Shown: positions 37,901 to 48,069, counted from the first letter of the stretch. The stretch: 64,000 nucleotides of DNA from Pocillopora verrucosa (GCF_036669915.1 NC_089315.1:8397611-8461610), one strand, 5' to 3'. Made by a program: numbers and translations. Notes: a model not told the origin generated them from the sequence alone.

Positions 37901-40900
37901 TTATGTTGTTCAGTCTCACGGTAGTAGTGTTGTTCAATAGATTGCATAGAGTATATGCAGTTTGGTTTCTGATTTCAGATTTTGCTTTTTACAACAAGTG
38001 AACGTTTTTCAACTAAGACATTGGCATACTTAGCATACAAGGCATGCAAGACTTTCATGGCTTTCAAGCGTTCGCGACTCAATCCCTTCCAAAATTACCG
38101 CCCAATAACATCTTTCAGTGTGGATTAGCCGCGATTAATACGACTTGTATATGCGTCTGTAGGTATTTTGCGCTTTTGCGCCATAATGCTCCAGGAGATT
38201 GCAATCCAAATATGTTGAAATACAAAATAACTGACCAAAGAATTTTATAAGCAAAAATCTCGCGATTCGTCATGTGACCCGGCCCTGTTTGTTCATGACA
38301 ACGTCAATCATCAACAAGATAACACGCGTGATCAGCATGTGAACACCTTATTGGATCACAGTTAGTTGTCATGGTGTCGAGTGATAACACGCGTGGTCAG
38401 CATGTGAACACATCATTGGATCACAGTTAGTTGTCATGGTGTCGAGTGATAACACGCGTGGTCAGCATGTGAACACATCATTGGATCACAGTTAGTTGTC
38501 ATGGTGTTGAGGGCCCCAATGACCTCTGGGTACTATTGCGCAATTTTTCCATTTTGTGGCGGAGGAAAAAAAAAAAAAAAAAGACGACAAAAAAACAAAG
38601 GCATTTTATGACTGGGCTACCACAGGTATCCCAGTAAAAAAAAAAAAAGACGACAAAAAAACAAAGGCATTTTATGACTGGGCTACCACAGGTATCCCAG
38701 TAAAAAGACGACAAAAAAACAAAGGCATTTTATGACTGGGCTACCACAGGTATCCCAGTAATGAAGCGATTATAAAGTGAACTGAAAGCAAGAAATAATC
38801 GATATACGTATCAAAAAAAGGAAATATCTTAAATGAGAAATAAAGAAAAACTTACTTTGGTCTAGCTCCTAACTAGACCCTGTGAGCAGGGTAACTGGGA
38901 TACCTGGATGGTACTGGATCCGTGGAATCAAGTGTAGTGATACTACGCGTGTCGGACTAGTATACTGAAATAGTGAGCTCAAGTCTGACCAAGGGCATAC
39001 ACCTGTCTCAAAACATAGGCATGCTATGCATGCAAGAGTTATTTTTGTAGGGTGGGTGGATTACTTGAAACATTGTTAGTGGTCTACATTCTTACCAAAG
39101 GAAAGAAGATTATTAACGCGGGAAAGAATGAAAATGTCGAATTACCTCACACACAGGTATTTTGTGGTAGATTATGTGTGTTGTGCGAATAAATGTAACC
39201 AAAAATAAACTGTATTGGTGCCACGGATACCTGTTAGTACAAAATGTAGACAGCAGACTGCAGACCAGATAAAAAATATAGACTGCAGAGTGGGTACAAA
39301 ATGCAGACTGAGAATCTGAAGAGTTTTTACGTCTGGTATATAATAACATGTCATCTTACAGCTTACCGAGCGTTACGCAATCGCTTTTCCGCGATCAGCC
39401 TTCACGATTATTTGTACTATTGTGGAAAATTCCTGGCCCATTTCTTGATGAAAATCGATCGTAATATAATTTCAAGCCTTCAACATAGTTGGTTGGTGTG
39501 ATGTCTGTACAGATTTTATATAATGTACGTTGTCATGCACGGACAGGGCCGGGTCACATGACGAACACGAGATTTTTTGTTCACAAAACTATTTTGTCAG
39601 TCGTTTTGTATTTCAACGTAATTGGATTACGATCATCTGGAGCATCATGGGGCAAACGCTCAAAATACTTATAGACGCATGCACAAGTCGTATTGTTCGC
39701 GGCCAATCCACACAAAAAGATGTTATTGAGCGGTAATTTTGGATCGGACAGAATCGCGAACGCTTGAAAGTCATGAAAGCATTGAATGCCTTGTATGTCT
39801 TGTATGCCTTTCCTTTGGTAAGAATGTAGACCACTTACAATGTTTCAAGTAATCCACCCACCCTACAAAAAATAACTCTTGCATGCATAGCATGCCTATG
39901 TTTGAGACAGGTGTATGCCCTTGGCCAGACTTGAGCTCACTATTTCAGTATACTAGTCCGACACGCGTAGTATCACTACACTTGATTCCAAGGATCCAGT
40001 ACCATCCAGGTATCCCGGTTACCCTGCTCACAGGGTCTAGTTGTTAATTAGGCTAGTGTTACATTTCTCAGGGATATTTTCTTAGTTTAGTTTCTACTGC
40101 ATTTTCTTTTAGTTCGAACCACACAATTCAGCTACAACGTTACCATCAATCATAACTGCGCTATCTTCAATCCTACTTCGCCCTCTTCATCTGTGATTTC
40201 ACACCGATCTCCTTACTTCATTTGTAATTTTGATTACGTACTTCATTTGATTAAACCGTGATTTATATTGTGCGCTCGGATTGTCTTCTCCGCTATACTA
40301 GTAACCTTTGAAGGTTACATCAAATACTATTGGTGTCTTCAACTGTCTTGAGAAACAAAGGAATGTCTGGTAATTTTCCTTTCATTTTTCTCCAAAATAT
40401 TTGCTATATATTTGGAGAGAAGAATGAGATAGTTGAGCATGAAACAGGAAGGATTTTCAAAATTCTTGCCATAAGTTGTTGAAAATTATCTTAGAACATG
40501 ATTATTTTATTCTTCAGAATGAATGGCACATTGGCAAATCAATTCAATTTTGGTTATTTTTCAGATTGACGTTTCTACGGCGGGGCGAGGAGCTTCGAGA
40601 CTTCATCAAGAATACTTCAAGTAAAAATGAAGTTGTAATAATTTGTGGTGCTGTGAATGAAGATATGTATGTGGCATCAAGCACAAAGTCCTTCCTTATT
40701 GCTGCAGGCTGGGTGGAAACAGAACCTGGGGTTGTGAAATATGGTATACCAGCACCTACACCATCAAAGATGACTGCACTTATTCAAATCATAGCAAATC
40801 AGACCAGCTGGTACTATTCATGTACCTTCAATGATCCTGTACCAACCAAAGTGGTTTCCCTTTGCCGGGCAAACACATATTCAACCAGTAATGATGATGA

Positions 40901-42587
40901 GAAAGCCATGGCAGAGGCCTTTCAGGCCATCTTGAAAGACGGTAACAACAACCCAGTGATTAAGCAAGCTCTGATCTGCCACCTTATGGCAGGTGAGGAT
41001 AGTGTTTTTTCAGTGTTATCATCTTTTATTGTGGAACTTGTCTCTAGAAATCTTAAAGACATAAGCAGCACATGAGTGATGGTGATGTGGGTGTGAAATA
41101 AGAGCTTTCTCCCAAGCAGTCACAGCTCACACTTCAATTCAACTAATTTAAAACATGAAGATTAAAATTAACTAGACACCTGCAGATGCGTAAGCAAGTT
41201 TACAGTGTTCTCACCAGAATTTTTCCATGGGGAGTCCCAGGGCTGCCTCTGCTGAGAAATAGGGGCCCTGTAAGAACATCAGGGGGGGCATAGTTACTCA
41301 CGGTCCACAACTGATGTGGAAAAATTCTTTGTGAGCACTTTCGACAAAAAGTGACAAAATTCTCTGTGAGGTACCATGACCTGATCAAATGTGGTGGACA
41401 AGGTGGTTAAGATTTGCAAACATTCACCAATCTTTGCCACATATATGGGACCAACAGAAAGGCAATAAAATTAAAAATTAAATCTTTTAATATCATGTTT
41501 TTTATTCATTTTATTTGAACAAGCTAAATACCGTACTGTAGGTTTACGATTAAGACTGCTTAACATTCTAAAGTCAGTTTGACTCTTAGCTTGCCCCTGC
41601 ACTGCACCTTAAAGGGTGCATCTTCTTAGCTTTAATACACCATCTAAGTTTTTCTTGCATGAATGCTGCAAGGCCACAGCCTGGTGAGAACACTGAGTTT
41701 ATCAACAATAAATGGATATGCCCTACAAACTGCAAAATGACCAATCTCTTTTAATTTTTGGTGCATTTTTTGTTGGCTTTTAACTCTACTAATGAGTGTC
41801 CTGTAATTGTCAGGTCAGAATTTAAAGCCAAAAATTCACCATACCAATCCAAGGAGAGCTTCAACTGTATAAATTGATCTTGGGTGGGGTATGATAACAA
41901 TAAAGTTTTGCTTAGAATACTTTGACTCTTCTAATTGCAATTGCCTCTATTGAGTTATTAAGTAAATCCTGTTTCAAACATTTTCTAGGTATACCATAAT
42001 TGTGTATATTTTCACTTACTCTAACAGCTATTGCTCACGATCCTGAGTTCAAAGATGTTCAAGATTGGGCAGTGGCCCCATCCTCTTCAACAAACCCACC
42101 ACAGATTATGGAGGAATTGAAAGAGCATGTAAGATGCATGATGAATGGGCGAAAGCCCGAAGCAATATTTTTGAGACATAAAACAACAAACAAATCACGG
42201 TTTGAAGGTAAGGACTTCAGACAAAGTGATGACTACTGCCAAAAGCACTTTAAATCTATCCTAGTAAGTGAAAATTATAACAAAAAACTGAAGAATAGGG
42301 TAGTCTGTGTGTTTGATGACTACCTCACACATGGTAATACTTTTGAGACATTGCGAAATCTCCTAGTTGAATGCAAAGTGAGAAAGATAATCTTAGTTTC
42401 AATAGGAAAGTTCATGTGTAACAATGAAAACATGTACAGGCAAAAGTCTTTTTCAATAAGTGGTGATGTGAGCACAGAGCATTACACAGCAAAATTTGAA
42501 TCTGCTACACAACGCAATTTTTATATTGATGGTCATGCTCGGCGAAGCTTGCAGCATCTCAGTGAGCTAGCCAACTATTTAAAGTAA
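25933..42587 (+). CDS. Phosphoribosyltransferase-domain protein with HAD-like N-terminal region
   Basis: Three exons, 25933-26126, 40565-40992 and 42028-42587, join in frame to 393 aa. The C-terminal third has a class I PRPP-binding loop, RVVCVFDDYLTHGNTFETLR (hydrophobic strand, paired acids, T-x-G-x-T). Upstream motifs VAPSSSTNP and AIFLRHK fit the hood and flanking strands of ComF-like PRTases. The middle part (KNEVVIICGAVNEDMYVASS ... VVKYGIPAPTPSK) resembles the C-terminal half of a HAD-type domain fused to PRTases in some bacterial proteins (recalled, unverified). No DxD nucleophile of an intact HAD phosphatase is visible, so that part is probably not catalytic. The substrate base is unknown. 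Intron 1 (26127-40564, 14.4 kb) contains the repeat array and the LTR element; intron 2 is ~1 kb. The gene is divergent from the SLOG gene 2 kb away. Confidence 0.78.
26865..26896. repeat. Short perfect inverted repeat
   Basis: CCCGATCGC (26865-26873) and GCGATCGGG (26888-26896) form a 9-bp perfect stem with a 14-nt loop. A second inverted pair, GAGCTC...GAGCTC, lies just upstream (26840-26856). It is in the first intron of the PRTase gene; function unknown. Confidence 0.5.
27217..28641 (+). repeat. Array unit 1 (~1.43 kb)
   Basis: Starts at ACTAGACCCTG and ends in GGCGGAGG plus an A-run. Compared with unit 4 it lacks the stretch that there holds the ATACGACTTGTGTATGCG-type and CATGTGACCCGG segments (deletion near 28480-28500). 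It also lacks most of the GCAGACTGCAG-rich segment. Confidence 0.8.
28642..30591 (+). repeat. Array unit 2 (~1.95 kb)
   Basis: A long unit. It contains three copies of a 65-bp sub-repeat starting GATAACACGCGTGATCAGCA at 30272, 30337 and 30402. It ends in GACGACAAAAAAACAAAGGC then ACCACAGGTATCCCAGTA (30533-30588). That end is the inverse of the unit start (ACTGGGATACCTG), so full units have short terminal inverted repeats. Confidence 0.85.
30649..30812 (+). repeat. 5' LTR
   Basis: 164 bp, TGTTGG...TGACA, with a poly(A) signal AATAAA at 30754-30759. By eye no difference from the 3' LTR. Confidence 0.95.
30813..30829 (+). other. Primer binding site candidate
   Basis: TGGTGTCAGAAGTGGGA begins immediately after the 5' LTR. 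A leading TGG is expected because tRNA 3' ends read CCA; the specific tRNA was not determined. Confidence 0.7.
30902..33583 (+). pseudogene. Truncated Gypsy pol (RT-RNase H-integrase) with internal stop
   Basis: Readable pol homology begins near 30920 in the RT palm region, after the part usually supplied by gag, protease and RT fingers. RT motifs YRWLRLPFGISSAPEEFQ and an IADD catalytic box (instead of the common YxDD/VDD) are present. RNase H follows (LQVDASEEGVGG, then YSQIEKECLAI and HTDHQPLE). Integrase has an H-H-C-C zinc-binding segment and the first two core acids (SQDIF, HTDNGPQF). An in-frame TGA at 32789-32791 lies just before the segment expected to hold the third core acid; the same frame stays open after it to 33583, through a C-terminal IN region and a proline-rich tail. 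The element therefore encodes no complete protein set. Confidence 0.9.
33726..33738 (+). other. Polypurine tract of the LTR element
   Basis: AAAGAAGGGGGGA directly precedes the 3' LTR, as expected for plus-strand priming. Confidence 0.85.
33739..33902 (+). repeat. 3' LTR
   Basis: 164 bp matching the 5' LTR without visible differences; AATAAA at 33844-33849. It is followed by the target duplication GAAT and the rest of array unit 3. Confidence 0.95.
34930..36704 (+). repeat. Array unit 4 (~1.78 kb)
   Basis: A nearly complete unit with one copy of the 65-bp sub-repeat, ending in an A-run directly followed by unit 5. It is useful as the reference unit for alignment. Confidence 0.85.
36705..38871 (+). 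repeat. Array unit 5 (~2.17 kb)
   Basis: Carries three 65-bp sub-repeats (starting at 38318, 38383 and 38448) and three copies of the ~55-bp terminal sequence GACGACAAAAAAACAAAGGC (38583, 38649, 38707). About 110 bp of sequence not seen in other units (38761-38871) follows, before unit 6. Confidence 0.85.
38872..40041. repeat. Array unit 6 and inverted terminal partial unit
   Basis: A direct copy runs from 38872 to about 39525. From about 39530 to 39812 the sequence is the reverse complement of the unit's 3' part (CCGGGTCACATGACGAACAC and so on). From 39812 to 40041 it is the reverse complement of the unit's first ~230 bp, ending CAGGGTCTAGT. The right end is therefore a rearranged inverted copy, pairing with the left end at 27217. 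Confidence 0.8.
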
Positions 42588-43080
42588 ATATGTACAGAAC
42601 TCTTTCAACTGACTTCCAAAACCACCTTGCGTTAGATTTATTTAGAAGGTCTCTTAAACTCCTTTATGTGAAAGAATGACCAAAAAATTTTAAACAACAG
42701 AGAAAAAATTCCCCTTTTCCTTAATTACTAAATAAGAGTTAAACAATATGTTAAATCTAGAGGAGGTCCACCTATATTAATTCATGAAAGAGTAGAATTT
42801 CACATCTAAGAATCTTAACTGTCCTTGTGCTGGACAACTTTGACACCCATAATTGTTATGTAGAAAAGCTAGTAATGGGGAATTCAGACTTCCATTAAAG
42901 AGGAACTTTTTATTTCAATTCAAACTTGGTTTGCCCCAAGTATTTAACAAAAAACCATTTACCAAATGGAATGGTATAGATGCTTTAATGCTTTCATGGT
43001 GATTACAGATGATAAATTCCGTTTTCTTGTTTATGTGAATAATTTTTCTATTTGTAAGTGACTGGTGATTGAAAAGCTGA

Positions 43081-43086
43081 AATAAA
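43081..43086 (+). terminator. Poly(A) signal candidate for the PRTase gene
   Basis: AATAAA 494 bases after the PRTase stop codon, followed by a TTTTTGTTTTG-rich stretch. Confidence 0.45.
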
Positions 43087-43769
43087 GATGATTGTGAACG
43101 TTTTTGTTTTGCTTGATGAATTTCTAGCTATTTCACATTGTACACATTGTTCTTGAATGGCTGCAGTCAGGTAATACCAGAACGTGAACTTCATATGCAT
43201 TGATAAAAGTCATGAAACAGACCACTAATGGTTCTTGAACTGAATAGGATACCATTTTAAACAGGTTAGAAAAAGTGAAAATATCAATAATTTTGAGAAA
43301 TTGTTTTTCTATTTTTATGCAAATTTTATGTGAACATGAAAAATTTTTGATATAATTATGCTTAATGCATGAAAAAGGTAAATATTTTAACATGACTAGG
43401 TGCAGTTCATAGGAAATTATAAAGCCTCCACTTGCTTTAAGACAAGACTTGGCTATTATCTCAGGCATCTTATGAGTTAAAAACGTTTATTAGTAATATT
43501 GTACAATAAATTGTGTTATTTTAATGTATCTTTATGCAGCTTTTCTATTAAATCCCTCATATCATTTTAATTTTAGTTTGTAGAAATAAAATTTTTTAAC
43601 AGTGTTTGGGAGGGGTTTGATGACGTAAAGAGGTTTATCACTGTTTCTAATATTGTCAAGTGTTACCTTCTATTAGGAAAGTCTACTATTACATTTATTA
43701 TAAATGAACAATAGCCCCCATTACATGCAAAGATATCCACCGATATTTTTCTGCCGATATTAAACATTC

Positions 43770-44180
43770 CAGGATGTGAACAATTTTCTGAGAGCAAAGC
43801 TTGAGGAAAACTGTGAGTTCCAAGGAACAGATAATGTCCAAGGAAAAACATATGAGCATCCTTTGGCACCGGTTGAAGGCTATCTTGTTTTTTATCCTTC
43901 AAATATTTTAACGAAGTTTGGGGAAATTGTAAACATTCAGCGTGCTGTTTCCTGGGTAGGATGTTTACTTTTCAGAGTTCTCTGGTACCACTTAATGAAA
44001 AAAAAATTTCCCTTCTTCTGTAGACATAAGGTTTGAAGATTGGGGAATATCACCAGGGGTATATCCTGGGAGATTCCCTTGTTTTAGCTGGGGCATATAT
44101 TCAATCATGTGATGTGTTTAGACCAATTGTACGCAAACAAAAATATTTGATGGATTATAAATTGAACTATAAGTCTAACA
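43770..44180 (+). repeat. Interspersed repeat family B, copy 2
   Basis: Matches the minus-strand copy at 22470-22600 over AAACTGTGAGTTCCAAGGAA, CAGATAATGTCCAAGGA and CTTCAAATATTTTAACG. Two adjoining open frames (43776-44036, 44033-44218) lie within it. They are treated as remnants of a dispersed element rather than genes because the same sequence recurs and the frames are broken. Confidence 0.55.
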
Positions 44181-44596
44181 TTCATGAAACTGTTGGAAAA
44201 ATTAAGGAGATAAAATAACCTTTCAGTAGGTAACTGATGTTTGCATTTTTGTAAAAGAAAAAGTGCATTTACTTTCAAAAGATTCCAATTAACATATTAT
44301 TCAATGGGTAGCAAAAAGAGACATTTCCACTTTATCTGAAATAAAATCAGGCAAACTTATTTTTATGGTCTATTACCACTGCTGTCTGAATAATTGTTAG
44401 CAAAAATAAAATGCATTGTGCCAAGCTTCCTGAATTCTCCTTCACAGCCCTTGTTAGGTCTCATCACACAATGCACTCTTTCCCTCGTTTGTAGTCTCTG
44501 AAAAATTTACTTGGGCTTACAACACTAAACTGCACATGAAATCATGTTGCTACCTTTACTAATTTCAAGACATTCGATATGAGGGACGACACTCTG

Positions 44597-44730
44597 ACAC
44601 TCTTATTGGTGCAAGCATATCCCAATTCTGTGATCTGACTGGTGCAAGGTACCCTAATGCCGTGAACTAATTAGTGCAAGATACATAACCTTATGCAGCG
44701 ATCTGACTGGTACTAGCAACATACCACTCC
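44597..44730. repeat. Degenerate ~35-bp minisatellite, four units
   Basis: Variants of TGATCTGACTGGTGCAAG recur at roughly 33-35-bp steps, separated by CATA/TACC-type sequence. A separate duplication, CAGACTATATGAT, occurs at 44831-44857. Confidence 0.5.
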
Positions 44731-45044
44731 ATACACTAAGATTGTTATTTTGCTTTTGAAAAAAATTTTTCCAAATAACTCAGCAATAAAGTATTTTTTA
44801 AAGTATTTCTTTAAACTCACGCCCAGACGATCAGACTATATGATCAGACTATATGATCAAACGAGACTGTAACTGTATGACTTTATATGAAATTTTATGA
44901 ACAGCACAATATTTATTTTTTTTCTTAAGAGGCTGGTTATGGTGGGTGGAATAGGCAGCTACGACCAAGAAAGTAGCCATACAAAACCTTGCAAACGAAA
45001 ATCTTGACACGCAGTAGTAAGGGCTTCTCTAAGCAGCAATGTTG

Positions 45045-45215
45045 TAGATAGCACCCAAATTTTGTCAGTACGTGTCACTCCCATATTTTGCGTTAATAGA
45101 GAATAGTGTGTAATGTCTCAGATCTCCCAGATAGCTTTTTGAGCCTTTGTGAGTTTACCTCTGACAAAGCCACAGCTTTCTCGTCAAGCTGCAGATCGAC
45201 GTGGCCTACATCATC
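45045..45215 (-). pseudogene. Decayed fragment of a SLOG-like gene
   Basis: The plus-strand sequence CACCCAAATTTTGTCAGTAC then GTGTCACTCCCA, and further GAATAGTGTGTAATGTCTCA then GATCTCCCA, aligns with 23749-23830 inside the intact SLOG gene (CTCCCAAATTTTGCCAGAAC, GAATAGAGTGTAATGTCTAG). The alignment continues over GCCTTTGTGAGTTTA versus TCCTTTGTAAAGTTT. Read on the minus strand it keeps a THYSL-type match to the HYTLF segment but is broken by stops and covers only about a quarter of the gene. A truncated paralogue is the simplest reading. Confidence 0.72.
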
Positions 45216-45335
45216 ACTTCCCTTCTAAACAAAAATCATAATAAAATTAACTAATCATAGTAACCAGTTCTTTTGGCCGAGCATTGGAAAACTCTTCCCA
45301 GTGAACATCATGGCCCAAAACTGCTGCGTTCAACT

Positions 45336-46662
45336 ATGATACAGAAATGGCCGCTACGTTTGGTTCAATCCAAATTTGCGTTAATGTGTTGCATAACTGA
45401 GCCATTTATGCGATCAATGGCTGAAGGAAGCAGTGTGCATTCAGATGGAATCAAAGAAGTCCATCAGGTACCGATGAATGTCATCAATCGACCAATACCT
45501 TCTGTGCTTGAAGAAGAAAAAGTGCAGTCTCTAATGAAAACAATCCAGGTAAGAGTGTTTTAATTTATAGCCTGGAAAGTTCAGATTTTCTCTCGATACC
45601 TTTCCTATACTTCTATTAAAAGCATTTTCTTAATCTAAAGTAGTGCTGGAGATGTTTTGCCCCTCAAACATACAGTACAAAAATTGTTTGAAATCATTAA
45701 AGAATATGACAAAAAAATTGAAGTAGACAAAAACATTTTGACAACCAGTTTAGGTTGGTATCTTAGGAGTCTTCAGACGGAATATCAACTAGTTTATGTA
45801 ACTACCCGATTGATTTGTTCAAAGAAGGCACATTATCACTAAAACGTTGTAGGTTTTCTTTTTGCTTCCAAAGTTTTCTCAACAATTCACATTTCAAGTT
45901 ATGTCTACACTTTGAAAAATCCCAAATGCTGACACCAATAGAATCACAGAAGTTTCCTGAAGAGTCTCAGGAGACTCTCAGAAAAACATATTTTGTGGGT
46001 AACTATCTAACAGTTATCTGTGACAGACCTGTTTTCTCCCAACCTTTATGTGTGATTGAGAGATTCAAGGGATTTGAAATGTCGATCAACATCGGTTTGT
46101 GAAAGGAAAACTTCTAAGTAAAGGCAAATTTTCTGGCAGATGTAAGATAAGATGTCCTATCTGATGGTTGTTTATAAAATTCAAGTTGCTGTTTTATTCC
46201 TCTAGAGGGTTTTCTCACAGCACTAAATGATAAATGTAAATAAGACCCCCATCGTTCAATTCTGGTGGATAACACTGTCCACTGGACAAATCTCTATCTG
46301 GTGGATAGTACAGTGTGTTTTGCATGGTGTCTGACATGTAAAATACAGTAATTCTGAAATTATATTAAAACTGACCACAAGGTTGATGGGAAATTTTTGC
46401 TCTGACCCCTTCATTCCATAACATTGGCAATAAATTGTCTCTTCAACTTTAGGATGAGAATGCAAGATATTCTGTGCCTCCAATTGATGTATTATGGATC
46501 AAAGGAAGATTAGGTGGTGACTATTTCTACTCATTTGGGGGATGCCATAGGTTTGAAGCTTACAAAAGACTTAACAAGAACACAATTCCCTGCAAGCTAG
46601 TTAAATCAACAGTTGAAGGCCTTAAGGTTTATTTAGGATCTTCTTTGCCAGACCTGAAATAA
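45336..46662 (+). CDS. SRXN1: Sulfiredoxin
   Basis: Two exons, 45336-45548 and 46453-46662, join in phase 0 to 140 aa (human SRXN1 is 137 aa). Sulfiredoxin uses ATP to reduce over-oxidised (sulfinic) cysteine in 2-Cys peroxiredoxins. The family signature is intact: [20 protein letters not shown] (start of the ParB-like fold), [10 protein letters not shown], and [17 protein letters not shown] with the catalytic cysteine in GGCHR, ending [11 protein letters not shown]. The first in-frame ATG after an open upstream stretch is 45336. The N-terminus ([13 protein letters not shown]...) is basic and non-acidic, so mitochondrial import is possible, but internal ATGs (45384, 45411 and 45420) could also start a cytosolic form. 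Poly(A) signal at 46806. Confidence 0.95.
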
Positions 46663-46805
46663 GAATCAGTCTGTAGTGTGTTTTTGTGAACATGTATGAC
46701 TCCACGATTCTCAGTCATCTACAATAATAGGGCTGGCAAATAGTGAAATGTGATATCCTAGTTTGAATATTGTTACCCTTAAATCTTAATCACACTTCAG
46801 TAGAA

Positions 46806-46811
46806 AATAAA
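46806..46811 (+). terminator. Poly(A) signal candidate for SRXN1
   Basis: AATAAA 144 bases after the sulfiredoxin stop codon. Confidence 0.5.
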
Positions 46812-47039
46812 CTTATGTACATGAAAGGCATATAGTCATGAACTGTATAGAAATGGTATTTTCAAAATTGTACATATTATTAAGAATTGTCTTATAATTG
46901 AATGACAATATTTCATTATAATTTCTCAGTTATCACTCTATTCTTTAATTTTCTCTAAAACACTCCATACTCTTACTCCTGACCAGACATGATACACAGG
47001 TCCAGTTGGTTTGGTTGAGCACAGACTCTTTTTCTCCTT

Positions 47040-47255
47040 CCTTTAATCCCTTTGACTCCCAAAGGTGATTATCATGTAACTTCTCCCTATAATATCCATA
47101 CATTGTACAGCAAACAAGTAGTGAGAATATGCAAACTCATCAGGTACAATTTATAACCTTGATTGAACACCAAGTTCTCATAATCAATTAACTAGGAAAT
47201 GTGTTGTAGCTAGAGGGGAGGATTGACAATCAGATCTTTGGAGTTAAAGGGCCAA
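47040..47255. repeat. MITE-like segment
   Basis: Opens with CTTTGACTCCCAAAGGTGAT and ends with ATCTTTGGAGTTAAAGGGCC, so its ends are imperfect inverted repeats (TTTGACTCC/GGAGTTAAA). The interior (AACTTCTCCCTATAATATCC) resembles, in inverse sense, the tail of family A repeats. Confidence 0.5.
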
Positions 47256-48069
47256 TCCCTTTAAATAACCTGTCCTACCACCTCTGAATTCATTGTAATG
47301 CAAGGGATATTAATTTGAGAAATTAAATGGGTTGGGTATGCTTACAGGTATTTGTTTTCACAATCATTGAGTGTGTCTATAGGGAAAGGGACTGATTAAT
47401 TACAGTGTTTGCACATGTAGAACTCATGTATGTTTTTCTGTCCACTACTCAAGAATATTCTGATGTCTTGTGTACACTGGCCAGTTTCTCTTATGTTTCT
47501 TTGCTCTTTGGCTGGAATTTGCTCCTATGACAAATACAAGCCACAGGTTGGGTTCAACTATATGTTGCTACATATTTTTGAGTCTCTTGCCTGCAGATCA
47601 AATTGACTTATTTTGGACATATCATTCCTGTCTCAAGTCTGGAGAATAACTTGGTCATTCATTCAGGAAAAAATTTTGGCATTCTTATTACTTATGTTAG
47701 CATTTTCTTATTTCTTTGTAAATAAATGTGCATGTTCTGCAATCCTCTCTAGTTTATTGTGCTTGAAGTTGTCAGATTGTCCTTGAAAAATCTGTGGAAA
47801 AAGTCTTTCCATGAGCCACATATCATGGGGAAAGAGATCCCATACATTACTCTTACAAATAGGGTTGGAATAGTTTATTTCTATTTGTGGGTTGGTAAAC
47901 TGTCCAAATTAACGAAGCCTTACAAATGAGCTCCAAGAAGAACCTCCAGGTCCCAGGTGATGAACTTCCTTGTTACAAAAGTGTTCTGAGAGGTAGGATG
48001 TGATATTTAGGTGGAAACTTTACTTTGATGTGAATTGTAGAGTGGCAACATAACCAATTGGACAGTTTT

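Larger units (their letters stand above)
27217..40041. repeat. 12.8-kb complex tandem array with inverted ends
   Basis: Six direct copies of a complex unit start at 27217, 28642, 30592, 34930, 36705 and 38872, and one partial copy is inverted at the right end (ending 40041). Each unit opens with ACTAGACCCTGTGAGCAGGG, which contains the hairpin ACCCTG-TGAG-CAGGGT, then TAACTGGGATACCTGGATGG. Most end in GTGGCGGAGG plus an A-run, directly followed by the next unit. Full units are about 1.8-2.2 kb, with internal deletions in units 1 and 3. Since the array starts with ACTAGACCCTG and ends with CAGGGTCTAGT, it has inverted termini. All of it lies within intron 1 of the PRTase gene. No conserved coding frame is shared by all units. 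Confidence 0.88.
42588..45335. other. Intergenic region between PRTase and sulfiredoxin genes
   Basis: Begins with the PRTase 3' UTR (poly(A) signal 43081-43086). Contains a family B repeat (43770-44180), a degenerate ~35-bp tandem repeat (44597-44730) and the SLOG relic (45045-45215). No intact gene is supported. Confidence 0.6.

Noticed and set aside
27217-40041. Recurring short frames in the array (for example 35172-35408, 39113-39349, 35817-36194)
   Set aside because: They recur because the DNA repeats; frames differ between units by indels and show no domain.
27217-40041. CRISPR-like array
   Set aside because: Repeats are long, contiguous and without regular unique spacers, and the genome is eukaryotic.
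27179-40053. 11-bp inverted match GCCTAATTAAC (27179-27189) and GTTAATTAGGC (40043-40053) flanking the array
   Set aside because: Distances to the array ends differ (27 bp and 1 bp) and the sequence is AT-rich, so chance is likely; not a target duplication.
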